64,000 nucleotides of DNA, taken from Streptosporangium sp. NBC_01495. GTDB taxonomy: Bacteria > Actinomycetota > Actinomycetes > Streptosporangiales > Streptosporangiaceae. Below, piece after piece: positions 26,001 to 34,329 of the stretch (its first letter is position 1; each line of letters starts with the position of its first letter). Below the pieces are notes generated by a model, which did not search any database, was not told where the DNA came from, and saw nothing but the letters and a program-made list of their open reading frames with translations. Both the position numbers and the translations under genes were made by a program. Where the stretch lies: the NCBI RefSeq assembly GCF_036250735.1, contig NZ_CP109430.1, forward strand, positions 10,540,001-10,604,000. Direction: 5' to 3'.

Positions 26001-28706
26001 GGCCTGCTCGGCCGGGCTGGCGAAGAAGGAGAACTCCGCGCCGATCTCCAGCGGCCGGACCAGCCGGCCGTGGAACAGCTCCTCGTGCGCGATCGGCACA
26101 CCCGCCACGTGGGCGGCGCCGGCCACGCCCAGGAGGCTCGCCAGCGACTCGTCGTCGGTGTCCAGCGAGACGGCCGGCACGTCGGTCAGCTCCGCCGCCA
26201 GCCTGCCGAGCACCCGCCCGGGACCCACCTCGACGAGCAGGTTCACGTCCTTGGCGACCGCCTCCATGGCCTGGGTGAACAGCACGGGGGCGGTGATCTG
26301 CCGGTGCAGCAGCGCGGCGATGTCGGTGTCGGGCGCGAGCGCCGTCCCCGTGACGGTGGAGACCACGCGCCGCCCGACCGGGCCGAACCGCTCCTCCCGC
26401 AGGTAATCGGCGAGGGCGGTGGCCGCGGGGGCCACCAGCGGCGAGTGGAAGGCGTGCGAGACGTTCAGCCGGGTCCAGCCCAGCCCGGCCAGGATGGCCG
26501 CGCGCCCGAGTTCCTCGACGGCCTCGACGGGCCCGGCGACGACGGTCTGGTTCGGCGCGTTGTACCCGGCGATCACCACGGGCAGGTCGCCGATCAGCTC
26601 CAGTACGACGTCGGGCGCGGCGCGGACTCCGGCCATGGTGCCCGAGGCGCTGTGCTCCTCCATGGACAGGCCCCGCTTGGCGGCCACGCGCAGGAGCGCG
26701 GCCTCGTCCAGCGCGCCCGCCCAGTGCAGGGCCGAGATCTCCCCCAAACTGTGCCCGACCGCCACGTCCGCCTCGACACCGAGCAGCGACAGCGCCCGCA
26801 GCCCCGCCACGGAGCCGGTGACGATGCGCGGCTGGGCGACCGAGGTGGCCACCATGTCCCCGGTGGCCGGCAGGTTCGCCGTGGTGTAGACCTCGGCGAC
26901 GTCGGCGAGGCGCCGGCGCAGCGCGCCGCCGCCGGTCCCGCGCCCCGACCCCTGGCCGGGGAAGAGGTAGCCGATCCTGGGCTGGGCGGCGGCGTGCCCC
27001 AGGAACAGCCTGCCGTCGTGGCCGGGGAGCCGGCCCTCCTCCGACTCCAGCGCCGTGAGCAGGCGCGTGAGCCGGAGCTCGGCGTCGTCCGGCGAGGACA
27101 CGACGGCCGCCGCGCGGTACGGCAGCCCGCGCAGCCGCCCGCGCAGCGTGGCGGCCAGGTCGGCGAGCTGCCCGTACGAGAGCCTCGGCACGAAGCCGGC
27201 CAGCTCGGCCACCAGCTCCCGCACCTCGCCCCACGAGGCGCCGTCGATCAGCAGCAACTCGGCGTCCTGGTACGACGCCGCGAGCAGCCTGGTCCGGCTG
27301 GACATCCGCCGCCGCGGCCCGGCGCCCTCGACCACGACGTGGGTGTTGATGCCGCCGAAGCCCATGGCGGTCACGCCCGCCCGCAGCTCGGCCCCCTCGG
27401 GCCACGGCTCGGCCACCCGCAGCGCCCGCAGCGCCGCGGGCTCCTCCGTGAGCACCTGGTGCGGCTCGACGCAGCCGATCGTGGGCGGCAGCACCTGCTC
27501 GTGCACGGCCATGGCCGCCTTGATGAGGCCGGCCACGCCGGCCGCCGCCTTGGTGTGGCCGATCATGCCCTTGACCGAGGTGACGGCGGCGGGCGGCGCG
27601 GCGGGGTCGGCCTCCGCCCTGGCCCGCGACAGGGCGGTCAGCTCGGTCGCGTCGCCGAGCGCCGTGCCCGTGCCGTGGCCCTCGAAGAGCGCCACGGTGT
27701 CGATGCCGAACCCGGCCCGCTCGTAGGCGCGGCGCAGGGCGAGCAGGTAGCCGCCGACCTCCGGCCGGGTGATGCTGCCCCTGCCGTCGGAGGAGACGCC
27801 CCACCCGGGGATGGTGGCGTAGATCCGGCGACCGGCGGCCAGCGCGTCGGACTCGCGCATCAGCACCACGATGCCGCAGCCCTCGCCGGGCCAGAAGCCG
27901 TTGGAGTGCCGGTCGTACAGCCGGAAGTCGCTCTTGGCCAGCGCCCCGGTCTTGGCGAAGCCGATCACCTCGAACGGGTCGATGGACAGGTCCACCCCGC
28001 CGGCGATCGCCACGTCCAGGTCGTGGTCGGTGAGCGCCTTGCCGGCCGTCACCACCGACAGCAGCGATGAGGAGCAGGCCCCGTCCACGATGTAGCCGCC
28101 GCCGTTGAGGTCGAAGTGGTTGCAGATGCGCCCGGCGATCGTGTTGGCCAGCCCGCCGGCGAGGGTGTCCTCGTCCACCGGGGGGAAGGCGCTCTTGTAG
28201 GAGTCCTCGTAGCCGGCCAGGAACTCCGACAGCCGGTCGTCGTCCCAGCCCTCCTCCCCGAGCGCCGCCGCGAGCGTGCGCCGCACGTACGGCCAGCGCA
28301 GCCGCAACGCGTTCGCCCGGGTGAACTCGCCGGTGAGGGTGTTGCCCACGATGACGCCGGTGCGCTCCCGCGGCAGCCCGTCCCCGTCGGGGAACCCGGC
28401 GTCGGTCAGGGCGAGCCCGGCGATGTCCAGGGCGAGCCAGTGGGTCAGGTCGGTGGACCGGTAGGTGCTGCCCGGGATCCTGTGGGCCAGCCGGTCGAAG
28501 ACGTAGCCCTCGATGACCGCGGCGGTCCGTGTGTAGAAGCGGTCGGGAGCGGCCGGGTCGGGGTCCCAGTAGTCCTCCAGCCGCATGCGCTCGTCGGGCA
28601 GGCGGCGGAAGGCCCGGCGGCCCGCGACGGCGTTCTCCCACAGCTCGCGAGGTGAGGTGGCCTCCGGGTACCGGCAGGCCATACCGACAATCGCTATCTT
28701 CGTCAT
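23031..28706 (-). CDS. Iterative enediyne polyketide synthase PKSE
   Basis: The 1891-residue enzyme builds the enediyne polyene. Domains in order: KS about 1-460 (Cys211, His344 in EGHGTG, His384), AT about 575-860 (Ser653 in GHSLGE), ACP about 935-1010 (LHLSS, Ser971/972), KR about 1190-1420 (VTGGGKG), DH about 1440-1720 (DHLLDGN), and a C-terminal PPTase-like region about 1730-1891. In that last region the usual GCDVE is GCAIV (Ala1795 and Val1797 replace the acidic ligands). The Trp/Glu helix reads ARIQAAVACARR, so this domain looks inactive. Its ATG overlaps the E5 stop. A stand-alone PPTase at 12611-13366 may replace the lost function. Confidence 0.97.
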   Translation of the reverse strand: MTKIAIVGMACRYPEATSPRELWENAVAGRRAFRRLPDERMRLEDYWDPDPAAPDRFYTRTAAVIEGYVFDRLAHRIPGSTYRSTDLTHWLALDIAGLALTDAGFPDGDGLPRERTGVIVGNTLTGEFTRANALRLRWPYVRRTLAAALGEEGWDDDRLSEFLAGYEDSYKSAFPPVDEDTLAGGLANTIAGRICNHFDLNGGGYIVDGACSSSLLSVVTAGKALTDHDLDVAIAGGVDLSIDPFEVIGFAKTGALAKSDFRLYDRHSNGFWPGEGCGIVVLMRESDALAAGRRIYATIPGWGVSSDGRGSITRPEVGGYLLALRRAYERAGFGIDTVALFEGHGTGTALGDATELTALSRARAEADPAAPPAAVTSVKGMIGHTKAAAGVAGLIKAAMAVHEQVLPPTIGCVEPHQVLTEEPAALRALRVAEPWPEGAELRAGVTAMGFGGINTHVVVEGAGPRRRMSSRTRLLAASYQDAELLLIDGASWGEVRELVAELAGFVPRLSYGQLADLAATLRGRLRGLPYRAAAVVSSPDDAELRLTRLLTALESEEGRLPGHDGRLFLGHAAAQPRIGYLFPGQGSGRGTGGGALRRRLADVAEVYTTANLPATGDMVATSVAQPRIVTGSVAGLRALSLLGVEADVAVGHSLGEISALHWAGALDEAALLRVAAKRGLSMEEHSASGTMAGVRAAPDVVLELIGDLPVVIAGYNAPNQTVVAGPVEAVEELGRAAILAGLGWTRLNVSHAFHSPLVAPAATALADYLREERFGPVGRRVVSTVTGTALAPDTDIAALLHRQITAPVLFTQAMEAVAKDVNLLVEVGPGRVLGRLAAELTDVPAVSLDTDDESLASLLGVAGAAHVAGVPIAHEELFHGRLVRPLEIGAEFSFFASPAEQAPQVRIKDRAAVVPADRPASPERPASPEGQAGQPGESTVELLRRLAAERAELPLEMVTEDSKPLDELHLSSVTVMHIIDQAIQRLGVPAGQAPANVATANLRELGEALDRLAAEPRGQVTRGVAGAAPWVRAFAVDLDELPRPRRADQERAGRWEVYAPAGSGLAEPLREALERERIGSGVLVCLPPECPADDLEQALLGAKAALAQGPGTRFVLVQHGRGAAGLAKTLHLESGLRTTVAHVPDVPEAAGWVAAEAAATADFAEVHYDAGGVRRVPTLRVLPVRPAREEEPLSGSDVLLVTGGGKGITAECAMVTAGAAKLAVLGRSDPADDPELAANLRRMADAGLTVHYARADVTDADQVRRAVSEAERALGPVTAVLHGAGRNEPEGIAGLDMAAFRRTFAPKIDGLRNVLAAVEPGRLRLLVTFGSIIGRAGLHGEAHYATANEWLADLTREVGERHPGCRSVCVEWSVWSEVGMGERLSVVDRLADQGIAPIPAAEGVEIMRRLVRDPDTPGVVVVSGRTEGIHTVRRDLPELPLLRFVGRPLIRYHGVELVSEVEVHAGTDLYLADHLLDGNLLFPAVFGMEAMAQVARAVTGRGETPVIERAEFVRPIIVPPDGSTGLRIAATVTGDDTVAVAIRSQETGFDVDHFTAVLNLAGEPVPGGPPEQGDGDVPPVALDPATQMYGEMLFQGRRFHRLRRYHRAAARDVEADLGVVEEGDWFAGFLPGELLLGDPGMRDALMHGNQVCVPDATLLPTGVERVHPGGPALAGAGEVRYRATERGRDGDAYVYDIAVRTADGEVVERWDGLRLQAVRKMGGHGPWWPPLLGPYLERTLEDLTGARVAAVVEPGDGREETALRRLGTEHAARHMSAGVAGLTLCVAADGTVGCAIVPVSARPPGPQDALTEAIAARAEENPSTSTARIQAAVACARRAGVVAEEPPTLLRAATDGWVVLSAAGLPVATLATTVRGVQGPVVVAILTEGRA

Positions 28707-29674
28707 GCCTTCGCGACCTCTTGCTGGGCGGACTTGAGCGCCTCGTCGGCCGCGGCGCTGACCTTGGCGGCGTCGATCTCGCGCGCTTTGGCCACGAGGT
28801 GCAGCGACCAGAGGAAGCCGCCGCGGATCAGGCAGACGATCGCGGTGGCGAAGAAGATGCCGTAGGGGATGTTCATCCCCATGAGCAGGCCGTACGTCAG
28901 GGCCACGCCGCCGCCGAAGGCGACCTGCGACAGCGGTTTGGAAGGGGTCGTGCCCGGGTCGGTGATCATGTAGTTGGTGAACAGGACGAACGCCACCCCG
29001 GTCATCATGGCCAGGCCGCCGAGGATCGAGATGTCGTCGATGAAGATCCCGCGGAACACCGCCTGCAGGGCGAAGACCCCCACCCAGCCGGCGATGAGCC
29101 ACATCCGGCCGGTCAGCATGCCGTTGATCATGCTGCCGCCGAGGATGATGACGGCCGGGATGATCCAGTCGATCGGGTTGGTGACATGCTCGGTGAAGTG
29201 GTACGGCGGCGCGATGCTGGCCCAGGGGAACAGCAGCAGGATCACCGTGATCCCGAAGTTGGACGGGTTCATGAAGTGCCGCAGCCGGCCGCGTACGGGC
29301 GCCCTGAGCACCCATTTGGCGCCCACGGACACGACGACGCCGAACATCATGACCAGGACCTGGTCGTTGACGTAGATCAGCATGTTCAGGGCGAGGGAGG
29401 TGATGTGGGCGGGGAAGAGGAACTCGATCATCCCGCGCGGGCCGTTCCCCAGGAACCGGGGCGCGCGGCCCTCCGCGCGGGCCCCGATCAGCTCCAGGAC
29501 GATCTCCGTGGTGTAACCGGTGGCCAGCGCCACGAACGGCCAGGACCACGGCTGCTCGAACCCGAACAGGGTGTAGCCGAGGAGGTTGAACACGGTGATC
29601 GAGATGGCGAACCTGCGCAGCGCCGTGATCACCTTTGGATCGTGACGTGGCGGATTAGGTGCTTTGGGAGCCAT
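28703..29674 (-). CDS. Enediyne membrane protein E5 (UnbU)
   Basis: The 323-residue integral membrane protein has about eight to ten hydrophobic segments and the RnfD-like conserved patch MNPSNFG followed by YMITDPGTTPS. UnbU/E5 is part of the conserved enediyne core, but its biochemical job is still not known. Its stop overlaps the PKSE start and it begins five bases after E4. The charged Ala/Lys-rich C-terminal tail is cytoplasmic. Confidence 0.93.
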   Translation of the reverse strand: MAPKAPNPPRHDPKVITALRRFAISITVFNLLGYTLFGFEQPWSWPFVALATGYTTEIVLELIGARAEGRAPRFLGNGPRGMIEFLFPAHITSLALNMLIYVNDQVLVMMFGVVVSVGAKWVLRAPVRGRLRHFMNPSNFGITVILLLFPWASIAPPYHFTEHVTNPIDWIIPAVIILGGSMINGMLTGRMWLIAGWVGVFALQAVFRGIFIDDISILGGLAMMTGVAFVLFTNYMITDPGTTPSKPLSQVAFGGGVALTYGLLMGMNIPYGIFFATAIVCLIRGGFLWSLHLVAKAREIDAAKVSAAADEALKSAQQEVAKA

Positions 29675-29678
29675 GTCG

Positions 29679-31640
29679 TCACTTCTCCTTCGCTTGGGAG
29701 CCGAGCTGGAGCGTGTGCCAGCCGGGGGTGAGCTGGAGATCCTGCCGCCGCTGCTGTCCGGTCCGGTCGCGCCAGCTCACCTGCACCCGCAGGGGACCGG
29801 TCACGTTCTGGCCGAGGCCGATGTGGACGGCGTGCGCGCGCTTGCCCGAGTGGCCGCTGCCGCCGTCCACCCGGCCGATGTAGCTACGCCCGGCGGGGGT
29901 GGTCACCGTCACCTGCGCGCCGATCACCGGCGACCCGGCGGCGGGCAGCGGTCCGGTGGCGGCGGCTGTGGTCGAGGTGGCGGCGGGTGTGTCGTGGACG
30001 AGCCGCAGCCCCAGGAAGGAGCCGGGCGACGTGCTGGTGTTCAGGTAGAAGATCGGCGCGTCGAACTGGCGGGCCACCGCGAAGTCGATCAGGCCGTCGC
30101 CGTTGGCGTCACCGGTCGCGATGCCGCGCGTGGGTATGGGCGCGTCCAGGCCGAGCTGCTCCGAAAGGTTGGCGTAGCGCCCGTCGGGCCCCTTGGAGAA
30201 GAAGGCGAGCGGCTGGCTGCCCGCGATGTCGCCGCCCTCGGTGACGTTGGGCCAGGACTTGGGGTTGCTGGTCACGCCGTCGTTGGAGGCCGCCAGCTCC
30301 TGCAGCGTCGGCCAGCGGTTGACGTCGCCCTTGATGAACCCGATCGCCTGGACGATCTCCAGCTCGCCGTTGTTGTCGAAGTCCTCGATCTTGGGGTCCC
30401 AGCCCCACCCGGACCAGGCGGTGCGCAGCTCGGCGCTCATGTCCTTCCAGGGCGCCTCGCCGTCGCGCAGCTTGGCCCGCAGCTCGGCGCGGTCCCTGGC
30501 GGTGGACAGGAAGTGGAAGTTGCTCTCCTGGATGCCGTAGGGCGTGGTGATGTTGCTGACGAAGAAGTCGTAGATGCCGTCGTGGTTGAAGTCGCCCGCG
30601 TCCGACCCCATGCCCTTGAAGGAGTCGTCGCCGAGCGTCTTGGACTTCGGGACGTCGGCGCCGCGGACCCCGCCGACGCGCGAGAATTCGATCTTCCCGG
30701 GCGACGAGGTGTTGTAGAGCAGGTGGTCGGCCCCGAAGTCGTTGTTCAGCAGCAGCTCCGGCAGCGCGTCCCCGTCGAGGTCCACCGAGGTCGCGCCGAG
30801 CTCCCAGCCCGTGGAGATCTCGCCGGGCAGCACGTTGTCGATCCTGGTGAACGCGCCCCCGCCGGTCCCGCGGAAGAAGTAGTTCCGGCCGCCGTTGACC
30901 GCCTTCGACAGCGAGTCGTTCATCTCCACGCCGCCGTCGACGCGGTGGTCGAGGATCGGGCTGCCGTCGGGGAAGTAGTTGCCGACGAAGATGTCCTGCC
31001 TGCCGTCACCGTCGAAGTCGGCGACGGTCGCCGCGTTGCTGTTCCACCGCTCTCCCGAGTAGGAGGAGCCGCCCGGGTTGGGCACGAGCTCGCTCGCCTC
31101 GAACGCCGCGGCGTCCAGCCGGGCCGCGGCCGGGCGCTGCAGGTGCAGGGTGGGCGTGCGGCCCCACCAGTAGACGAGCAGGTCGACGCGGCCGTCGTCG
31201 TCGTAGTCGCCGGGGACCGCCCCCATGGGCGCCATGGCCTCCCGCACCGGCAGCGCGCCGTAGGTCAGCGCGAACGGCTCGTACCGCGCCGGCCCGCCCG
31301 GCACCGGGGTGACGATCACCTGGTCGGTGCGGGGGTCGACGACGACCAGGTCGTCGTCCCTGCCGTTGCCGTCCAGGTCGTTCATCGCGATCGCGGCGCC
31401 CACCGAGGAGATCCACGCGTCGATGTGCTTGAAGGCCCGGTTCACCTTGCGTACGGTCTGCTGCGGGCTCCCGCCCGGCAGCGCGATGCTCATCGGCGTG
31501 AAGCCGTACGAGCGGGCCAGCTCCGTCCTGTTCGCCTCGGAGGCGAACGTCGGGCGGCTCACCACGAACATGGTGATCACCAGCACGAGGGCGACGACTC
31601 CAGCCGTCTGCCTGCGCAGCCATGCGGCTACCGTGGTCAC
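29679..31640 (-). CDS. Enediyne secreted repeat protein E4 (UnbV)
   Basis: The 653-residue protein has an N-terminal signal or anchor helix (GVVALVLVITMFVVS). It then carries at least seven FG-GAP/VCBS calcium loops of the type DxDxDGxxD (DYDDDGRVD, DFDGDGRQD, DFNHDGIYD, DFDNNGELE, DANGDGLID) and a C-terminal ASPIC/UnbV domain. It is predicted to fold as a beta-propeller outside the membrane. It belongs to the enediyne core cassette; its role is unresolved. The start is GTG after GGAGG and overlaps the E3 stop. Confidence 0.94.
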   Translation of the reverse strand: MTTVAAWLRRQTAGVVALVLVITMFVVSRPTFASEANRTELARSYGFTPMSIALPGGSPQQTVRKVNRAFKHIDAWISSVGAAIAMNDLDGNGRDDDLVVVDPRTDQVIVTPVPGGPARYEPFALTYGALPVREAMAPMGAVPGDYDDDGRVDLLVYWWGRTPTLHLQRPAAARLDAAAFEASELVPNPGGSSYSGERWNSNAATVADFDGDGRQDIFVGNYFPDGSPILDHRVDGGVEMNDSLSKAVNGGRNYFFRGTGGGAFTRIDNVLPGEISTGWELGATSVDLDGDALPELLLNNDFGADHLLYNTSSPGKIEFSRVGGVRGADVPKSKTLGDDSFKGMGSDAGDFNHDGIYDFFVSNITTPYGIQESNFHFLSTARDRAELRAKLRDGEAPWKDMSAELRTAWSGWGWDPKIEDFDNNGELEIVQAIGFIKGDVNRWPTLQELAASNDGVTSNPKSWPNVTEGGDIAGSQPLAFFSKGPDGRYANLSEQLGLDAPIPTRGIATGDANGDGLIDFAVARQFDAPIFYLNTSTSPGSFLGLRLVHDTPAATSTTAAATGPLPAAGSPVIGAQVTVTTPAGRSYIGRVDGGSGHSGKRAHAVHIGLGQNVTGPLRVQVSWRDRTGQQRRQDLQLTPGWHTLQLGSQAKEK

Positions 31641-32614
31641 GAGGCAACACCTCCATGGAAGACGAACGCGTCGGCGATCCGGCGCCGCCACACCTCGTAG
31701 GCGGGCGACGGGCCGGGTTCCGTCCCGGTGGGACGGGTCTCGCGGCTGATCTCGGCCGCGCGCTCCGCCGTGGTGTCGCAGAGCACCTGGGCGGCCGACT
31801 CGGTGTGCGGGAAGAGCAGGCCGGCGCGGATCCTGGCCTCGGCCCCGAAGGCGCTGCCCTGGGCGAGCTGGGGACGGTGGGCGCCGGCGCGGTCGCACAG
31901 CTCCCGCAGCTCGGACTCGTCGGCGCCGCCCGCGTAGGTGGCGGCCAGGCCGACGCCGCCGTAGAGGTCGGCGCGGCGCGCCTCGGGGAACCGCTCGACC
32001 AGCTGGACGACCTGATCCACGTCGGTGCCGCCGACGAACCACAGGGCCCGGCCGACGCCCTGGTCGACGGCGCGGGCGGCGTAGGCGTCCTGGCCCGCGG
32101 GCCAGGAGAAGCGGGTCTCGCGGGCCTGCTGATGCACGTACCGCTCGGTGTGGAAGTACGCCTGGTGGAAGCCGTACCCGTCGTGGACCAGCCACAGCAG
32201 CAGCGGGTCGAGCGACTCGCTCTTCGGCCACAGGAAGCGGGGCAGCCGGGCCATCGCCCAGCCGACTCCCACGTAGACCATGTAGTTGTGGCGGCCACCG
32301 CGTCCCCGCAGGAAGGCCTTCACCCGGCGCAGGCCGCTGAAGGTCATGCCGTCCAGGACGGCGAAGCCCATGCCCGCGCCCTCGTAGGCGAAGCCGCGGA
32401 ACCTCGCGGGGACCTCCTCCAGCCGCTTCTCGGCCTCGGCCGGAGTGCGCGACTCCAGGGCGTGGGCGTAACCGGTGAGGAAGTACTCGCCGACCGTCTC
32501 CAGCAGCTGGGCGGACGCCGCGTCCTTCTCCCGGAAGCCGCGCTTCTTGAGTTTCGTCTCCCCTATGTCCGGCACGAGAATTCTGCGCCTCAATAACCGC
32601 AACGCGCTAGACAA
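31637..32614 (-). CDS. Enediyne DUF1702 protein E3 (UnbL)
   Basis: The 325-residue soluble protein has the DUF1702 features FRGFAYEGAGMGFAVLD, GVGWAMARLP, DGYGFHQAYFHT and AVDQGVGRALWF. The start is a TTG, five bases after GGAGG; the N-terminus it gives, SSALRLLRRRILVPD, matches the family. UnbL is one of the proteins always found with PKSE, with no known reaction. It is a paralogue of the gene upstream. A 153-bp, less GC-rich gap before it could hold a promoter. Confidence 0.92.
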   Translation of the reverse strand: MSSALRLLRRRILVPDIGETKLKKRGFREKDAASAQLLETVGEYFLTGYAHALESRTPAEAEKRLEEVPARFRGFAYEGAGMGFAVLDGMTFSGLRRVKAFLRGRGGRHNYMVYVGVGWAMARLPRFLWPKSESLDPLLLWLVHDGYGFHQAYFHTERYVHQQARETRFSWPAGQDAYAARAVDQGVGRALWFVGGTDVDQVVQLVERFPEARRADLYGGVGLAATYAGGADESELRELCDRAGAHRPQLAQGSAFGAEARIRAGLLFPHTESAAQVLCDTTAERAAEISRETRPTGTEPGPSPAYEVWRRRIADAFVFHGGVAS

Positions 32615-32767
32615 ATCAGCCTCCGCCGCTGATAGCCAACAATTCTTGTCTTATTCACGCATGTCACGCGGTTGCTCAACAACTTCGGCTTTGCTCAGCT
32701 GGGAGGCCCTTTTTGGGCAGGGCAAAGCGAAATACAGGTGCCTTTGGGGGTGTGGTGGGTGGTGGGA

Positions 32768-33751
32768 CTAATTCACCTCTACGGCGAAATGGGCGCGCAC
32801 CCGCCCCCGCCAGATCTCATACGCGGGAACCGGCCCGGAAACGCCGGGCTCGACCGCGGTGCCGTCGGCGAGCGCCACCGCGCCCGCCACGGACAACCCG
32901 GTGAGAGCCGTCCCCGCGGCCTCGGAGTGCGCCGGGACGAACCCCGAGTAGTGCCGCGCCTTCGTGGCGAAGACCGAGCCTTGGGCCAGCTCGGCGCGAT
33001 GCTCCCCGGCCTCCTCGCGCAGCGCGGCGGCCGCGCCGCCCTCACCGCCCCCGGCGAACGTCGCGGCCAGCCCGACGCCGCTCCACAGGTCCGCCTGCCG
33101 GTGCGCGGCGAACGCCCGCACCGCCGCCGACACGTCGGCCACCCGGCCGCCGTGGATGAACCACAGCGCCCGCCCGACGCCCTGGTCGACCGCCCGAGGG
33201 AAGTAGCCCGCGTCCCCCTGCCACGGGTAGGCCGCGGGCACGCGCTGCTCGCCGACCCAGCGCGGGGTGTGGAAGTAGGCCAGGTCGAAGCCGTACCCGT
33301 CCACCGCGAGCCAGCTCATCGTGGGGTGGTAGGGCGTGCCGCCCAGGTCGGGCAGCACCTTCTTCCACAGCGGCCTGGGCAGGCGGGCCATGGCGAAGCC
33401 GATGCCGATGTAGGCCAGGAAGATGTGTGGCTGGCCGGGCCCCATGAGCAGCTCGCGGGTGCGGCGCCCGCGCCCGCCGGCCATGGCGTCGAGCACGGTG
33501 AAGGCCATCGTCGCGCCCTCGTAGGCGAAGCCCCGCAGCTCGGTGTCCACCAGGGCCAGCCTGCGCTCGACCTCCCACTGGTCGCGGGCGTCGATCCCCC
33601 ACTCGAAGCCGCACACCACGGCCTGCGGGATCGCCTCCAGTCGTTCGGTCAGCGCGGACGGGGCCGTCGGGAAACCGCGCCCGGCGAACGTCACGTCGGC
33701 CAGGGACGGTGCCAGCACGAGCCGGCGAAGGGAACCGAGAGCTGTGGACAT
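32768..33751 (-). CDS. Second DUF1702 protein (E2/E3-like)
   Basis: The 327-residue paralogue of E3 shares LRGFAYEGATMAFTVLD, GIGFAMARLP, DGYGFDLAYFHT and AVDQGVGRALWF. The ATG at 33751 has CGGAG five bases upstream; a TTG at 33766 is an alternative. It is the first gene of the core operon. Two DUF1702 genes in tandem recall the E2/E3 pair of nine-membered enediyne cassettes. The function is unknown; the conserved His/Tyr-rich patches suggest a binding site. Confidence 0.9.
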   Translation of the reverse strand: MSTALGSLRRLVLAPSLADVTFAGRGFPTAPSALTERLEAIPQAVVCGFEWGIDARDQWEVERRLALVDTELRGFAYEGATMAFTVLDAMAGGRGRRTRELLMGPGQPHIFLAYIGIGFAMARLPRPLWKKVLPDLGGTPYHPTMSWLAVDGYGFDLAYFHTPRWVGEQRVPAAYPWQGDAGYFPRAVDQGVGRALWFIHGGRVADVSAAVRAFAAHRQADLWSGVGLAATFAGGGEGGAAAALREEAGEHRAELAQGSVFATKARHYSGFVPAHSEAAGTALTGLSVAGAVALADGTAVEPGVSGPVPAYEIWRGRVRAHFAVEVN

Positions 33752-33787
33752 CCGAACTCCGCTCAAGACCAGGCTGATGACGAGGAC

Positions 33788-33830
33788 CAGACCGCCAGAC
33801 CGCCAGACCGCCAGACCGCCAGACCGCCCG
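33788..33830. repeat. 8-bp tandem repeat (accgccag)
   Basis: About five copies of an 8-bp unit immediately upstream of the core operon's first gene, next to the larger 90-bp array. Confidence 0.85.
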
Positions 33831-33840
33831 GCCGCCCGGT

Positions 33841-34160
33841 CGCCGGTCGTCGCGATCGTGCGGGAGCGGCTCGCGGACGTGACCGGGCGATTCCGCCCGC
33901 CGACCGGTGTGATGACCGGGCGATCCCGGTCGCCGGTCGTCGTGATCGTGCGGGAGCGGCTCGCGGACGTGATCGGGCGATTCCGCCCGCCGACCGGTGT
34001 GATGACCGGGCGATCCCGGTCGCCGGTCGTCGTGATCGTGCGGGAGCGGCCCGTGGACGTGATCGGGCGATTCCGCCCGCCGACCGGTGTGATGACCGGG
34101 CGATCCCGCTCGCCGGTCGTCGTGATCGTGCGGGAGCGGCCCGTGGACGTGACCGGACGG
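33841..34160. repeat. 90-bp tandem repeat, about 3.5 copies
   Basis: Copies begin at 33841, 33931, 34021 and 34111 (partial) and differ by a few bases. Each contains cgatcccggtcgccggtcgt and gatgaccgggcg. The array separates an acyl-CoA-carboxylase-epsilon-like start from the PKSE operon and on the minus strand reads as a 30-residue protein repeat. It may contain promoter sites for the operon, but nothing definite is visible. Confidence 0.92.
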
Positions 34161-34277
34161 ATCAGACCAGGCCGACGGCGCGCGCCTCTCCGGCCGGGTC
34201 ACCCGCCGGACGATCGCCGCGGCGATCGCCTCCGGCTCCTCCGCGGTCGCGCGCCCCCGGACCACGACGAGTTCCAT
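34150..34277 (-). pseudogene. Acyl-CoA carboxylase epsilon-subunit remnant
   Basis: From ATG 34277 the frame reads MELVVVRGRATAEEPEAIAA and then PSAWSDPS, matching the start and the SAW-D motif of the small AccE/PccE epsilon subunit that stabilises acyl-CoA carboxylase. Beyond that, the normal C-terminus is replaced by the 90-bp repeat. The frame stays open through it and into the antiparallel reading of the next gene (to 33042), so no proper stop is found. It is probably a truncated gene or one whose end was altered by repeat growth. Confidence 0.5.
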
Positions 34278-34329
34278 GCTCCGACCCTCGCCCGCGCTCG
34301 TGGGCCCGCGCAACTCCGTGCATGCCCGA

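Noticed and set aside
22572..28070. 1832-codon plus-strand open frame
   Set aside because: It is the antisense shadow of the PKSE gene in very GC-rich DNA; composition is His/Gly/Arg/Gln-rich without motifs.
33841..34160. CRISPR array
   Set aside because: The 90-bp units are contiguous without unique spacers and no cas genes are present.
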